From Sporobolomyces roseus (lineage: Eukaryota > Basidiomycota > Microbotryomycetes > Sporidiobolales > Sporidiobolaceae), in NCBI GenBank assembly GCA_016617785.1, contig JADILM010000010.1:248001-312000 (forward strand): 64,000 nt of DNA, in the 5' to 3' direction. Shown here in pieces: positions 33,996 to 44,399 of the stretch (its first letter is position 1; each line of letters starts with the position of its first letter). Below the pieces are notes generated by a model. The model searched no databases and was not told the origin of the DNA. It saw nothing but the letters and a program-made list of their open reading frames with translations. A program made the translations under genes and the position numbers.

Positions 33996-35792
33996 ATGTC
34001 AGCACCCGTATCGGCCACTCAAGCACAAGCGATCCTCCAACTCTTAGCCGAAGCCGCAAACCAACACCTTCAATTTCAATCTCAATCTCATTCCTCTCCT
34101 CCCGTAGCCCCTTCTCACACAGCAGATACAACCCAATCCCGAGTGAACGATGACGATGCAAACGAGATTTACAAAGCATTGAGAAGCTTGGGACAAGGAC
34201 AAGGAAAGATTCCTTCGCAACTCTCACCAAACATCGAACAACCTCTTCAATTCGCACCACCTCCCCCTGCTCCTTCACGCGCGACAACAACAATGACGAC
34301 GACGGGACGTACTACCCGACACTCTACTTCCTCACGATCAACGAATCCTTCACCTCTATCCTCCTCTTACACTCCCGCTCCACCTCTCGACCTCCACCCT
34401 CCGACCGACGAGTACGACCCGAACGAAGAAGACGAAGAAGCCACTGAAGGAGGAGGAGGGGATGGAGTAGATCCCGCAACTTTACTCTTCAACGATTATT
34501 TCGATTTCCCTTCCTCTGACGAAGAGGACGATCCGGATTTCTTACCTCGTTTGACTCCCGCCGATTCTACTGCTGCTGGTGGTCAACATGGAGTCACTCC
34601 GCGAACTCTCGGGGTGCAGGAGGATGAAGAGGAGGAGGAGGGGGGAAGGGATTGGTGGGCGGATGTGTTTGGAAGAGGGGCGGATGAGAGCGAGGATGAG
34701 GACGAAGAGGATGAGGAAGGAGAGGAAGTAGTTGGGTTGACGAGAGAAGAGTTTGAGAAGGAATTGGCGTTGCTCACGGGAGAGGTCGAGGGGTTTAATC
34801 ATCAGAATCAGAATCAAAGTCAAAGGAGTCAGGATAGGACGGGATCTTCGATTACTCCGATCGCTTCGACATCGACTGCGGGATCATGTACGACCTCCAC
34901 AAAGGCTAGCAAGAAACGTTCATCTTCGAAAAAATCCAAAGCTTCTCAATCCAATCCCTCTGACGATGCCGATCCTCCTCGCACTTCACCTAGGCGCAAA
35001 CGAACTTCTTCAAGTACCCCAGATACTTCATCTCAACAAGATGACGAATCTCGCCCGACAAAGAAATCAAAGTCGTCCTCCTCCAAGAAGAGCAAGAAAT
35101 CTCGACTAGCTTCCCCTTCCGCTCTATCTCCCATTCCCGAATCTGTCCCATCCTTCGCACCACCACCTCCGCACTCTCGTCCTCGCTCGACAGTCTCCCC
35201 CGATCCACCTCCTCCCCCTCGCCTGACCCTAACTGGCGAACCAAGAAAACTCCGCCCTCGCGCGATCTACACAGAGGAGGAAGCGAAAGAGCGTCGTAAA
35301 GCTCAAGAAAGGGAGAGGCAAGCTAGGAAACGTGCGAAAGCGATCGAAGACAAGGAGGCGATGGAACAAAAAATTGAAATGTTGGAATTCGCTTTGGAGG
35401 AATGGAAAGTTCGGGCCAAGACTGCGGAGAAGAGAGTGAGGGAGTTGCTCGAGGAAAGGAGGGAGAGAAGGGAGCAGGAGCAGGAGCAGGAGGAAGAAGA
35501 AGAAGAGAGCGATGGAGGGGAATTCGTTATGGGGAAAGAAGGGGAAGGGGAAAGTACAGAGGAATCTTCTGAGGAGGAGGAGGAGGATGTGGAGGATCAG
35601 GTTATGAGATTGGGAGGCGAAGAGGGAGGGCTGGAGATCGAGAAGGGTCAACCTCAGATGGATTTGAATCTGTCGAATTTGGGTCAAGGCGATTTGAATC
35701 AGTTGTTGGCACTCGTACAGAATGCCGCTATGGCTCAAGGTATTCAACTAGAGGGTGGCTCGACCGGGGAGAGAGGAGGCGGAGGAACTTGA
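33996..35792 (+). CDS. Acidic nuclear protein with basic coiled coil (bZIP-like?)
   Basis: A single exon of 598 codons from ATG 33996 (MSAPVSATQAQAILQLLAEA). The frame is open upstream to 33930, but that stretch looks like a leader intron ending TTTCAG at 33989. The protein has acidic blocks (NEEDEEATEGGGGDG, ESEDEDEEDEEGEEV), Ser/Lys-rich patches that could be nuclear signals (KKSKSSSSKKSKKSR), and a long helix KERRKAQERERQARKRAKA then EMLEFALEEWKVRAKTAEKRV. That helix is arranged like a bZIP (basic part, then leucine-spaced coil), but the invariant Asn is missing, so DNA binding is uncertain. The C-terminus is Glu-rich and then hydrophobic. Confidence 0.6.
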   Translation: MSAPVSATQAQAILQLLAEAANQHLQFQSQSHSSPPVAPSHTADTTQSRVNDDDANEIYKALRSLGQGQGKIPSQLSPNIEQPLQFAPPPPAPSRATTTMTTTGRTTRHSTSSRSTNPSPLSSSYTPAPPLDLHPPTDEYDPNEEDEEATEGGGGDGVDPATLLFNDYFDFPSSDEEDDPDFLPRLTPADSTAAGGQHGVTPRTLGVQEDEEEEEGGRDWWADVFGRGADESEDEDEEDEEGEEVVGLTREEFEKELALLTGEVEGFNHQNQNQSQRSQDRTGSSITPIASTSTAGSCTTSTKASKKRSSSKKSKASQSNPSDDADPPRTSPRRKRTSSSTPDTSSQQDDESRPTKKSKSSSSKKSKKSRLASPSALSPIPESVPSFAPPPPHSRPRSTVSPDPPPPPRLTLTGEPRKLRPRAIYTEEEAKERRKAQERERQARKRAKAIEDKEAMEQKIEMLEFALEEWKVRAKTAEKRVRELLEERRERREQEQEQEEEEEESDGGEFVMGKEGEGESTEESSEEEEEDVEDQVMRLGGEEGGLEIEKGQPQMDLNLSNLGQGDLNQLLALVQNAAMAQGIQLEGGSTGERGGGGT

Positions 35793-36137
35793 TGGGGCTG
35801 AGGGTTGCTTGCGAAGAGGGTCGAGTTTCGCAGGAGAAGGGGTTTTCCGCTTTTTCTAGTTCTTCTTTGTTAGAGCGTTCGTTCTCTTGTTGTTGATTAT
35901 CACATTACCTATCGAATCTCGCTTATTCTTGTCACTGTCGTTGCGAAAGTGTCACAAATAGAGATTAGAAGAGAGATACGAAATTACTGTAAGCAATCGT
36001 TGATCGCTTACAAAAGCCCTTGTTTTTCAGTAGACTTTGCATTCAAAATTTGGTCTGCGCCCCCCTAACTCTTCCTCCACTCTCCACTCCCTTCAACTTG
36101 ACTCAATCCACTCTCTCTCACTCTCTACACTAGCATA
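35793..36137. other. Promoter region of the H2A.Z gene
   Basis: This 345-base stretch carries the 3' flank of the upstream gene and a CT-rich leader just before the H2A.Z start. No gene is seen. Confidence 0.5.
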
Positions 36138-37184
36138 ATGAACTCAGGTAAGCTCTCCTGCTCTCTTCGCCTCCTCACATCACCTCGCTGATTATCTCGC
36201 CCTTTTTCGAATAGTCAACCAAGGAGGCAAAGGTGGTAAAGGAGGAAAGGGAAAAGGTGCAGGTGGCATCGACAAGAATCAATCTACTCGTTCCCAGAAA
36301 GCTGGTCTCCAAGTAAGTAGCTCTCCTTAATGCAACGAGGGGGAAAGTGAGGGAAACAAACACAAGAACAAGATCAACTCGATTTACTCTCCGACATCAA
36401 CCGCTAGAAGGGTGGGGAATAGCTCAGTCCATAGATGGAATGCTTGGGAACGGACTCGAGCAGGTCTCGAGGTGTTAGAGCGATTGTAGCGGGAAGAGGG
36501 GTCATTCAAAGTTAGAGCGGGGTGATAGTACTTCAACTCTCTCGATACAACTCGAGATGGGGTCTACGCGCTCTAAGATCACTCTAAAGGAGTGTATGAG
36601 TCGGATGAACTAGGTCTCATCGGATTCCATCGAGGTTGACTTTCGACTCTTCTCAAAAACAACAATCCAACTTCTTCCTCCCCCCTTTTTGACCGATCAA
36701 TCTTTTCGAAACGCGTTACCCGAACGAGTGGACTGATCAATGATGATTGTGTTGAAACAGTTCCCTGTCGGTCGTATCCATCGTTACCTCAAAGCGCGTA
36801 CCCAAAACAACATGCGAGTAGGAGCCAAAGCTGCCGTCTACGCCTCTGCGATTCTCGAATACTTGACCGCCGAAGTCCTCGAGTTGGCAGGTAACGCTTC
36901 GAAAGATTTGAGGGTCAAGCGTATCACTCCTAGGCATTTGCAACTCGCGATCCGAGGAGACGAAGAATTGGATTCCCTCATCAGGGCAACCATCGCCGGA
37001 GGAGGAGTTTTGCCTCACATTCACAGTAAGTTGTTGTTCTTCTCATCGGTCACGAGGCATCGTGCTCATGTCAAGAAACCCTTCTGTAGAGAACTTGATC
37101 AAGGCGCCTGGAGAAATGATGGGTCTTCCTCCTCAGCAACAACCTATGTCGATCCCCAAGCCCATGCCTCAAGGTCCCAAGTAA
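36138..37184 (+). CDS. HTZ1: Histone variant H2A.Z
   Basis: Four exons (36138-36147, 36215-36312, 36761-37025, 37090-37184). The Gly/Lys-rich tail [15 protein letters not shown] is followed by [42 protein letters not shown] and [20 protein letters not shown], then [20 protein letters not shown]. The H2A.Z-specific features are the LDSLI and [10 protein letters not shown] stretch, which in canonical H2A reads differently at the docking domain. The C-terminus is extended ([20 protein letters not shown]) beyond the usual end. H2A.Z is placed at promoters and centromeric or boundary chromatin by the SWR1 complex. Intron 2 is 448 nt, far longer than the other introns of this window. Confidence 0.97.
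36313..36760 (+). other. Unusually long second intron of the H2A.Z gene
   Basis: This 448-nt intron has a GTAAGT donor and an AAACAG acceptor. It contains short inverted repeats (CTCGAG-5-CTCGAG near 36,458 and CACTC-5-GAGTG near 36,581). Other introns in this window are mostly 50-70 nt. It holds no ORF I can support. It may carry a structured RNA or regulatory element, but I recognise none. Confidence 0.6.
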
Positions 37185-37844
37185 ACCAATTCACCTTACG
37201 CCTAATCACCACCACCTACCTGTGTAATCACAAGATACCCCCCTCATTTCTCTCGATTCGACTGGATTCATATTTTACTGCTCTCTACTTTTTTCTCTCT
37301 TTCTCCATTTCAGTGTTCTGTTTTTTTCCCTTCACTTCCTTTTACCACTTCTCTGTGACGTTCCCTCTCATTCCGAGTGTGCTCTAGTCCTTTGATTTGC
37401 ACAATCTGTACTCCCCCTTTCTCTCTCTTTGTGTGATGAAACCTCCGCTCCCTTTCGATTTTCTCCATCTTCCCTTGTTCTCGTTCGTCAATCTCGGAGA
37501 TTCACGGCTGTACTCCGAGTGTGTGGAGAGCGCCGCTTTCTGATCGAGTCGAATTTGATTCCCGTCTTCTTTGCGAAAGCTCAACTGGTGTTTCGAAACG
37601 CAGATCCTTTCTTTCATGACAATGATATACTAAACACAGACAAAACGGAGAGATCCGACGATCTACAGAGGAAGGAAGGGGGTATCAAAGTGAAAGAGAA
37701 TGATAAAACAGAGAGAAGGGGGGGAAAAACGAAGAAGTGGGAATCCATAGAGCAGAGTGAGAAGCAGAGAGATAGATAGATAGGCAGGCAGGCAGAGAGA
37801 TATACATAGGTAAAGCATCAATTGAAACAGGCTGGAAGTAACGT
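37185..37844. other. Convergent intergenic region after H2A.Z
   Basis: This region holds 3' flanks of two convergent genes. It contains a GATA/GGCA tetranucleotide tract at 37771-37795 and an A/G-rich block at about 37,670-37,800. A minus-strand frame (37384-37617) is open but carries no recognisable domain. Confidence 0.5.
37771..37795. repeat. (GATA)3 (GGCA)3 tetranucleotide tract
   Basis: Three GATA units run directly into three GGCA units in the 3' flank between H2A.Z and the next gene. It is a compound microsatellite. Confidence 0.85.
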
Positions 37845-38813
37845 TCACCAACTCCAAGTACTTCCTTCGCTCGAACTCGACGAGAATAAATCGGCACCTC
37901 CCAAATCATCTGAACAATTCGAACCCCACAAGTGTTCACTCATCATGTCATCTTCGACTTTGATGTTTGCGAGTTCTGAAGATGTCAGGTCGAATGGAGG
38001 GAGTGAGAGCAAATCGGATGATTGAGAGGGAGGAAGTGCGAGAGTTTCGGTGAAAACTAGGTTAGAAGAAGATGCGGGTGAGAGAGAATCCACGTAGTCG
38101 AAGGGAGGGTATGATATTGGGGAATGCGAGTCGAAGGGAAGTAGCGAAGGAGGAGAGAGTGATGGAGCATTGGAGGAAGTCGACGATGAGGAGAAACTGT
38201 CGATGAATGCTTGTGTCGCTTGATCTAATGATGAGGTACTGGGTAATGGCGGGAGTTCGACAGGCAGAGTGGGAGAAAGTTGCGAAGGAGCTGGAGCTGC
38301 GAGAGGAAATAGCTTTCAGTCAACCTGAACGACGCTGACTGAAGAACAGCTACTCGACTCACTAGTCATCCAACCGACGGAAGCTTCTCCAAACCTACTC
38401 TTGATCTTCTCCTTCTGAACCGGACAACACAAAGGCGCGGGATCTTTTCCCTCTCCCCATCCGATATAAAACGCTCCTACAGTTCTCAACGCGTCTTCTT
38501 CGACTGGTTTGGACCGTCGTGGCGGGGGAGATGGACGTCGAGTTGTTGGACCACGACGGGAAGGAGAAGGGGAACGACTTGTACCGAGCGTCGTGGGGGT
38601 CATCGTCGAATTTGAAGGGAGGGGAGGAAGTGGTGGGAGAGAAGAGAAGGAGAGTCTTGAAGGTACTCGAGGTTTGTGTAGAACTATTAGGGATGAGTTA
38701 AAGGTCAATCTCAGGTGACTTTACGAGAGGGATGCGAAAGAAGAGAACTCACGTTTCGAGGAGGAGGAGGAAGGCTTGAGCGAAGGTTTGAGAACTCGAG
38801 AACGGGACGACAT
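37845..38813 (-). CDS. Hypothetical Ser/Pro-rich protein
   Basis: I do not recognise it. Three exons can be joined: one from ATG 38813 (MSSRSRVLKPSLKPSSSSSK), a second of about 105 codons with PSPSRRGPTTRRPSPPPRRSK and a conserved-looking segment DALRTVGAFYIGWGEGKDP, and a third from about 38,298 with Ser/Pro-rich sequence ending EGSTWSW at TGA 37845. The second intron (about 38,299-38,363) has a GTGAGT donor. The segment after GAFYIGWGEGKD, with LCCPVQKEKIKSRFG, is the best seed for a search. The acidic end (VEDDMMSEHLWG) suggests an activation-domain-like tail, which is speculative. Confidence 0.55.
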
Positions 38814-39562
38814 GGCAGTAGGAAGCAAGCTAGAGGATCCAGGTTTGATAGAACTTGAGGGGATAGCGCCTTTGCCTTGATTGGTATTGAAATGAAACGG
38901 CGAAAATTGATCGAAGTTGGGAAGAAAGAAGAACGCTGCAAGATTCTAGGTCGTTTGCAGGCTGATCAGCTGTTCACCACTCGTGGTATATGGTGTTTGC
39001 CGGTATGATAGCTCCTGTTGTCGCTGTTTGAAGAGAGAAGGGAGTGAAAAAGAGGGAGCTCCTCGTTTCGGCGAGAAACGGACGCCGGTTTCTCAGGTCG
39101 ATTCAATCGAGAGTGGACGACCATTCACCAAAGCTAGTAGCGTCGGAAGGATAGAGGAGTATAGAGAGACGAACGTCCGAAGATCCCAAGAGAGCGAAAA
39201 GGAAAGACCCGGAAATTGGAGGTTTGCGAAGGTGAGATTTGGAAGAGAAGAAAGGCGCAAGGAGGCTAAAGGAGTTGCTGAGGGAGAGAAGTCGACGAGA
39301 AACGACGACGACGACGAGAGTGATAGAAAGGAGAGAGAGGAGCAGAAGACTCTAAATCCTCGCGGCTAACCTTTCGATACGATACTCGGGAGACTTCGCA
39401 TCGATAAAGTGGACCCGAACTGAAGAATCGCTTCGCAACCCTTCCCATTCGTCGCCACAACGTCTCGAGTACTCTCTCGTTCACAAAAGATCGACGGACT
39501 ATCGAAAAGGCGACAACATTTGCAAAACATGCGCGAGACTTTTACGAAACTAGATCTCAGGT
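38814..39562. other. Region without a supported gene
   Basis: A plus-strand frame of 128 codons (38983-39369), charged and rich in E/R/K, and a minus-strand frame of 72 codons (39266-39484) overlap here. Neither has a recognised domain. The region is likely the promoter side of the minus-strand hypothetical gene plus the 3' flank of the RING gene. Confidence 0.4.
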
Positions 39563-40702
39563 TCACCTCCTCTTGACTGGTGCCATTCTGAGTACTAAAC
39601 CCCTCAAACTTTTACCCCACCCACCATACAAAGGAGTCCTACACACCGGACAATGCTTGTTCAATTCTGGATCTCCTTCGTCTTCCGCATCCGATGAAAC
39701 CCCTCCTCCCGCTCCATTTCTCGTATTCACTCCTCTACTCGCAGTTGATCTCTGTGCTCCTACTCCACTTCCACCTCCAAGTACTCCGACTCCCCATCTT
39801 CCTCTCGTCCTTGAATTTCCTCTCCCCCGTCCTCTTCCCCTCGTCGTTGAAGAAGGAGTCGAAGTTCCTGGCGGAGGCGGAGTGAGTGCTGGACCGGCAA
39901 CCAACGCAGCGTGTAGGCATGGTGCACAGAAAGCGTGACCGCATTGAGTGAGTGCGAGGGGAGTCGGAGGTCCTAGACAGATCGGACAAGAGAGGGTAGC
40001 GAGAGAAGGAAGAGTTTCGGCGGAAGGTGGAGGTGCGGTCGATGGAGAGGGGGATGGGATCGCTCGACCTTTCCCCTTTGCGTCTAGTTTGGTGGTCGAA
40101 GGTTCGAAAGGTTGGGCGGAGGAGGAAGAAAGAATGAGGAGATCGTCGTCGGATGCCGAGGGTTTGATTGCGTGTAGAGGGGAGGGACGGGATTCGAATA
40201 CAAGAGGTTCGTCGTCGTCTGATCCATCGTCTGTGAGGTCGAGTACAGCTGGAGAGATGCGTGGAGGAGGATGAAGCGTACTCGTCGTCGTCGAGGAGGG
40301 TCCAGCTTGAGGTTGAGCGATAGGTTCTCCTTCTTCTCCTTCGTCTGATGATTCCGTATCTGGTTCTTCTCCATCATCATCTTCGTCTCCTGGGAATGCC
40401 ATACCAAACGTTCCCTCCTGTACTGTCCGTCCCATCGGAATTTGTTCTCCCTCTTCTGAGTAATCCTCTTCAACTTCCGTCGATGGTTCACTCTCCTCTC
40501 CTTCTTCTTCTTGATCTTGATTCCTCTCCAAATCTCTGCTGCTTCCAACCAGTCCATTCCTTCCCTCTGCTCCTCTCCTTGTTGAGGATGGAGCTGCTGT
40601 TCTAGGGGGTGAATCGCTTGTTCTCCTACGTTTGACTCCTCCTCCTCCCATGTATGCAAAGTTGATCAAGTCTTCGTACTCCTCCCGTGATGGACTGGAC
40701 AT
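39563..40702 (-). CDS. RING-finger protein with SUMO-interacting-like motifs
   Basis: A single exon of 379 codons. The C-terminal half holds a C3HC4 RING: CPICLGPPTPLALTQCGHAFC then APCL, and after a long Gly/Arg/Thr-rich insert of about 80 residues the last pair HCPVCRTPL. RING proteins are E3 ubiquitin ligases that recruit an E2. Upstream are two hydrophobic-acidic strings, AVLDLTDDGSDDDE and DDLLILSSSSA, that fit SUMO-interacting motifs, so a SUMO-targeted ligase such as Slx8/RNF4 is a reasonable guess. The rest is acidic low complexity (EEDYSEEGEQ). The order of SIMs then a C-terminal RING agrees with that family; the long insert inside the RING does not. Confidence 0.75.
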   Translation of the reverse strand: MSSPSREEYEDLINFAYMGGGGVKRRRTSDSPPRTAAPSSTRRGAEGRNGLVGSSRDLERNQDQEEEGEESEPSTEVEEDYSEEGEQIPMGRTVQEGTFGMAFPGDEDDDGEEPDTESSDEGEEGEPIAQPQAGPSSTTTSTLHPPPRISPAVLDLTDDGSDDDEPLVFESRPSPLHAIKPSASDDDLLILSSSSAQPFEPSTTKLDAKGKGRAIPSPSPSTAPPPSAETLPSLATLSCPICLGPPTPLALTQCGHAFCAPCLHAALVAGPALTPPPPGTSTPSSTTRGRGRGRGNSRTRGRWGVGVLGGGSGVGAQRSTASRGVNTRNGAGGGVSSDAEDEGDPELNKHCPVCRTPLYGGWGKSLRGLVLRMAPVKRR

Positions 40703-41096
40703 GCGAGAGGTTGAGAGAGGAAGAAAGGGAGTTGAGAGATGCGAGTGTTGAGGTAGATTCGTGGCGTGCTATAAGCTCGTGCGGCTGGTCTGGTGGATGC
40801 AGTCGCGAATGAAGCTGTCTGTGTGGCTACCTGGTGGTGTCTTTGAGAAAGAAGTGTGAGTGAGAGAGCGAATCCAGCTTCGGACTTTAATAATTTGTGG
40901 AAATTGTCGGTTTACTCTCGCTAATTTTCTATCGCTCTCTTGAGCCTGATCAGGTGTTCGGCTGCCCTCAGTGTAGCCGCATGCTGAACCCTTCTCGTCC
41001 GGAAAAATGACGATCCCTTGAAGTTTGAGGCGATGCCAAACTCCGACTCCGCCCCTCTTGATTTCCTATCTTTCACACTCAATCACGACACAATCA
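40703..41096. other. Divergent promoter region
   Basis: This 394-base spacer lies between the starts of the RING gene (-) and the Gly-rich gene (+) and so must hold both promoters. I see no clear TATA element or repeat. Confidence 0.5.
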
Positions 41097-42579
41097 ATGG
41101 TATCAATCAAATACTTGCTAGAGAAACGTAGAGGAGGTCAGTGTCTCTCTTTCGCTTGCCACAACACCTCAACACCTTAAAAGCCAAAGTTGAACTAATT
41201 TTAAACTTCTTTCGCTTTCTCTCGTTTGCAGCTGGAGGAGGAGGACGAGGTGGAGGTGGATCGTCAGGAGGTAGCTCAGGTGGTTCTCGAGGAGGTTCAT
41301 CTGGTGGCTCTTCAGGAGGATCGTCTGGGACAAGCGGAAGGAACCCTTCGAACGGCGGAAGTTCCTCTGGTGGGTCTACAGGAGGAACGAGACCTGGTGG
41401 GATTGGTGGATCTGGTTCAGGCAGTAAGTCTTCCTCTCGGGTCGAGATTCGATCCTGTACTGATCAAAATTTGGTTTTCTTTTCGCTTTCGCTTTCGATC
41501 TTCGCTCTCGCTTTCGTTCTACATTCTCGACAGTCTCAAGAACGGGAACTTACGGCTCACAATCGACACTATCGTCTGGACCTTCATCCTTTGGTTCGAG
41601 ATCAACGTTCCCTATTTCCAGCGGCCAATTCGCTGGCAGACAGGTAGGAGGAGGATTGCGAAGTGGTATCGCTGGTCGACGAGGATACGGCTCAGGCTAT
41701 CCACTCGCTGCTGGAGTAGGAGCAGGAGCTTTGGGGTACGCTTATGTTGGAGGACTAGGGTTTCCGTATGGGTAAGTCATCTCATTTTCCCCTTTATCTC
41801 AAGAGTACAGAGAAACTGACTCGCTTCGTTTCCGACTCAGATATTGGCCACTGTACATGCACGGTGGATATTACGGTAACGACGAAGTGAGCACGCTTCA
41901 TGTCCAAATTATGTCAGGCTGAGAAAGTGCTGACTCGACTCGCACTTTCTCGAAATAGTACGGTCGTTACGGAAATCGCGAGCGACCTGGAGGAGTTCTC
42001 GTCTCAGCATCCTTCTCTCCCTCAGCTTTCACCTCTTCCGATCCACCTCAATACATGGTCTATGGAGATGCCGACTCTGTAGGCAATGTCACTGAAGCAA
42101 TCACGACCGATTGTTCCGCTACGATCGTCGTTGGTTCAACACCGCTCAACGACGATGGTGGATACTCTTCCGACGTCAATACTACCCTTCTACCTCCTAT
42201 CACTCCCTCAAACGTCCGGACTTACTACCGATCCTCCTCTTTCGCACTCTACTCTTTTTTCGAAGGTCAACCTGAAGATCCCGAATCTCTCGTCAATTAC
42301 ACCGCACCTGCCGTGAACTCTCCTATCTACTACTACCCACAAGCTCAGCTAAACCAGTCATTCGCGGACTGTGTCAACTCCACGATCCAAACCTGGCTAC
42401 CGATTCAAGAAGCAGCTCAATCCTCGTCCAGTACCGTCACTAGCGCTGCTACTAAGACGACGTTGACAAATCCCAGCCTTGTTGCTATCATGAGTATGCT
42501 GATGTTGAGCGGAGGTGCGAGGAGTAGACAGTTTTTCGTCCTTTATCTTTTCCTTTTGATGTGCTTGAGTTTGTTGTAG
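41097..42579 (+). CDS. Gly-rich protein with hydrophobic C-terminus (probably surface-anchored)
   Basis: Five exons join in frame from ATG 41097 (MVSIKYLLEKRRG). A Gly/Ser repeat region (GGSSGGSRGGSSGGSSGGSS) is followed by GSQSTLSSGPSSFGSRS, a Gly/Tyr-rich segment (LGYAYVGGLGFPYGYWPLYM, HGGYYGNDEYGRYGN), then a domain with about five potential N-glycosylation sites (NVTEA, NTT, NYT, NQSF, NST) and single cysteines. The end VLYLFLLMCLSLL is hydrophobic after a basic pair, as in a GPI signal or tail anchor. No clear N-terminal signal peptide is present at this start, which is a problem for surface export; an upstream exon may be missing. Confidence 0.6.
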
Positions 42580-42906
42580 TATTCTTGATTTGTTCTTCCA
42601 CCTCGTACATATCTTATTCATGTCTATAGCCCCTTCGCAACTATCCATCGTTTTCTTCGTTCACTCGCAACCCTTTTCGCTACAGATTTCGACGAGAGCT
42701 TGTTTCGATTTCAGCCCTCAATCGTGAGCTTCGCCTCTTCACTTTTGCTCTAGACTGTCTTCTGGGCTACCCAATCTCACGGCTCATCAACAGTATCACA
42801 TAGAACGTTGCGATTTGGTTGGAAATAGGGGCTTCGATCCGAATTCCTCTTCCTTCCTCTCCTCCTCACACTCTCCTTTCCCTAACGCGCCGCTACTTCC
42901 TCCATC
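42580..42906. other. Intergenic region before MYND copy B
   Basis: 3' flank of the Gly-rich gene and leader of the MYND gene. Nothing else is seen. Confidence 0.5.
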
Positions 42907-43822
42907 ATGGCAACATCACCTTCGTACCTCCGTTACTGCTCGGCATGCGAAAAGCAGACAGCGAATCAATGTTCGAAGTGCAAGGTTTCATTCTTCTGCA
43001 GTACAGAGTGTCAACGCCTCGTGAGTTCTCCTACTCCCTCTAGACACCTTTGTGAGAAGCTGAGACGCGTTCCCACAGCTCTTCCCGACGCACAAATATC
43101 TTTGTGGGAAATCGACTTCTACTTTCTACTGTCCTCCTATATCGGCTCATACGAGGTCGCTCGTGGAGAAGTTGAGGACTAAGATATATGTGAATCGAGC
43201 GTGTGACGCGACAGATAGAACACTGTTGGAACACGTAAAGTTTCTGGGCTATTTCAAGCAAGATGGAACTTTCGAGGTCAGTCCTCCTGCGTCTCACTCA
43301 TTTACAGACCAAGCTGATGTGCTGTCCCCTTTCGACGTCGAACAGGAGCTGACGGATGGTATAACAAAAGGCGGAAACCTCCTCCCAGAACCTTCGTTGT
43401 CGGCTTGCGCTCTCCTCGCAAGAAGTCAGGTCCTCATCGACATCTCGTCCCGTGAGGAAAGCAATCCAGGAAATACAGTATCAGAGAAAGCTTGGCTGGC
43501 AGTCTCTGGCGCTGCCTGCGACTACATCACGACTCGTCGTTACCTGGAGGAAGATGAGAATCCTTTCGAAATCCTTTCGACCTATCTCCGAGTCCTCGCC
43601 AACTACGGAACGCTCATGTGTATGAACCAACTTGAGCCCTTCAAGATTCGGAAGAAGGCAATGTCTGCTGTTGTTGCGAGGCTTTCCTCTCCTAAAACGG
43701 TCGACCTCGAACAGATTCCTTCTTACCTCGGATTCTGGGTTGAGCAGTTCCAAGATACAGCAACTCGGTCGTATGGAGACAACGGTAACGCGATAGGAAG
43801 GAGGTTCATGGTTTCTGATTGA
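42907..43822 (+). CDS. MYND-finger family protein, copy B (intact)
   Basis: Three exons (42907-43020, 43079-43276, 43346-43822) give 262 residues. Residues 11-48 form a complete MYND zinc finger: CSAC, CSKC, FFCSTEC in exon 1 and LFPTHKYLC in exon 2, so the finger is split by the intron between the sixth Cys and the His. The remaining domain contains PPISAHTRSLVEKLR, LLEHVKFLGYFKQDGTFE, DGITKGGNLLPEPSLSAC, NTVSEKAWLAVSG, LSTYLRVLANYGT, LEPFKIRKKAMSAV and YLGFWVEQFQDTA. I cannot name this domain. MYND fingers usually bind proline-rich partners; no catalytic SET motif (NHSC or GEEI) is seen, so it is not a SMYD methyltransferase. This is the best reference copy of the family in the window. Confidence 0.8.
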
Positions 43823-44399
43823 GAGGATTTGACCCGAAGCACTTTGCTCTCTTCTGATCAATTTCAGGTCGCAAGGCTCATAGCCTCCAAATGATCACAA
43901 GTAAAAGCAAAGAACATCTCGTCTGTAGCACTATCCTGTCACTTATACAATATGCAAGCCTTGGATTTACCTGAAATTCCGCAAGGACGAGAAATCGTGC
44001 AGCGAGTCGAGCAGGGTCCGATCGCTCACCTGGCTTTCGCCATTCTCGACGAGACATCATAGAATGTTGCTCTTGCTTAACTTTGATGACCTCGTCTCGT
44101 GGTGAATGACTGGTGACTTTTCGCTTTTCGACCTTTTCCTCGCTTCGGACAAATGCTTCATTCCGCTGTGTCCTATCTCGCAGATACTCCGCTCGCCCAG
44201 TCCCGAGGATGTTCGCTTCACCTGTGGGTACCTTCGACGTCGACGGTGCATTACTATCGTATCCTCGCAAACTTCGGTCTTGCGAGTTTTTAGGCCGTCT
44301 GGAGCACCTGATTCGTGCTCAAACCGAGTTGATGAAGAATTCAGCTCCTTCTGCACTCTTGATCTCCTGCACTTCACTTCTCGACGACAGAACGACAAA
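43823..44399. other. Region with no supported gene
   Basis: Overlapping frames on both strands span this region. A minus-strand frame (43878-44270) is charged and gene-like but has no recognised domain, and a connecting exon is unclear. The last part is the leader of the next gene. Confidence 0.4.

Noticed and set aside
35350..35450. Calling the 34.0-35.8 kb protein a definite bZIP factor.
   Set aside because: The basic region lacks the invariant Asn and its leucine spacing is imperfect, so only a resemblance is noted.
34542..35747. Minus-strand frames over the acidic coiled-coil gene, one Leu/Phe-rich and membrane-like.
   Set aside because: Antisense of Glu/Lys-rich coding sequence yields Leu/Phe-rich frames; there is no start or splice context.
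36411..36485. tRNA-like A-box (TAGCTCAGT) inside the long H2A.Z intron.
   Set aside because: No B-box (GGTTCGANTCC) and no acceptor-stem pairing follow at the right distance.
38983..39369. 128-codon plus-strand frame, charged and uninterrupted.
   Set aside because: No domain, no splice partners, and it lies in the promoter side of a minus-strand gene. It may be real but cannot be supported.
43878..44270. 130-codon minus-strand frame with charged composition.
   Set aside because: No recognised domain and no clear upstream exon; its start would overlap the leader of the plus-strand gene at 44400.
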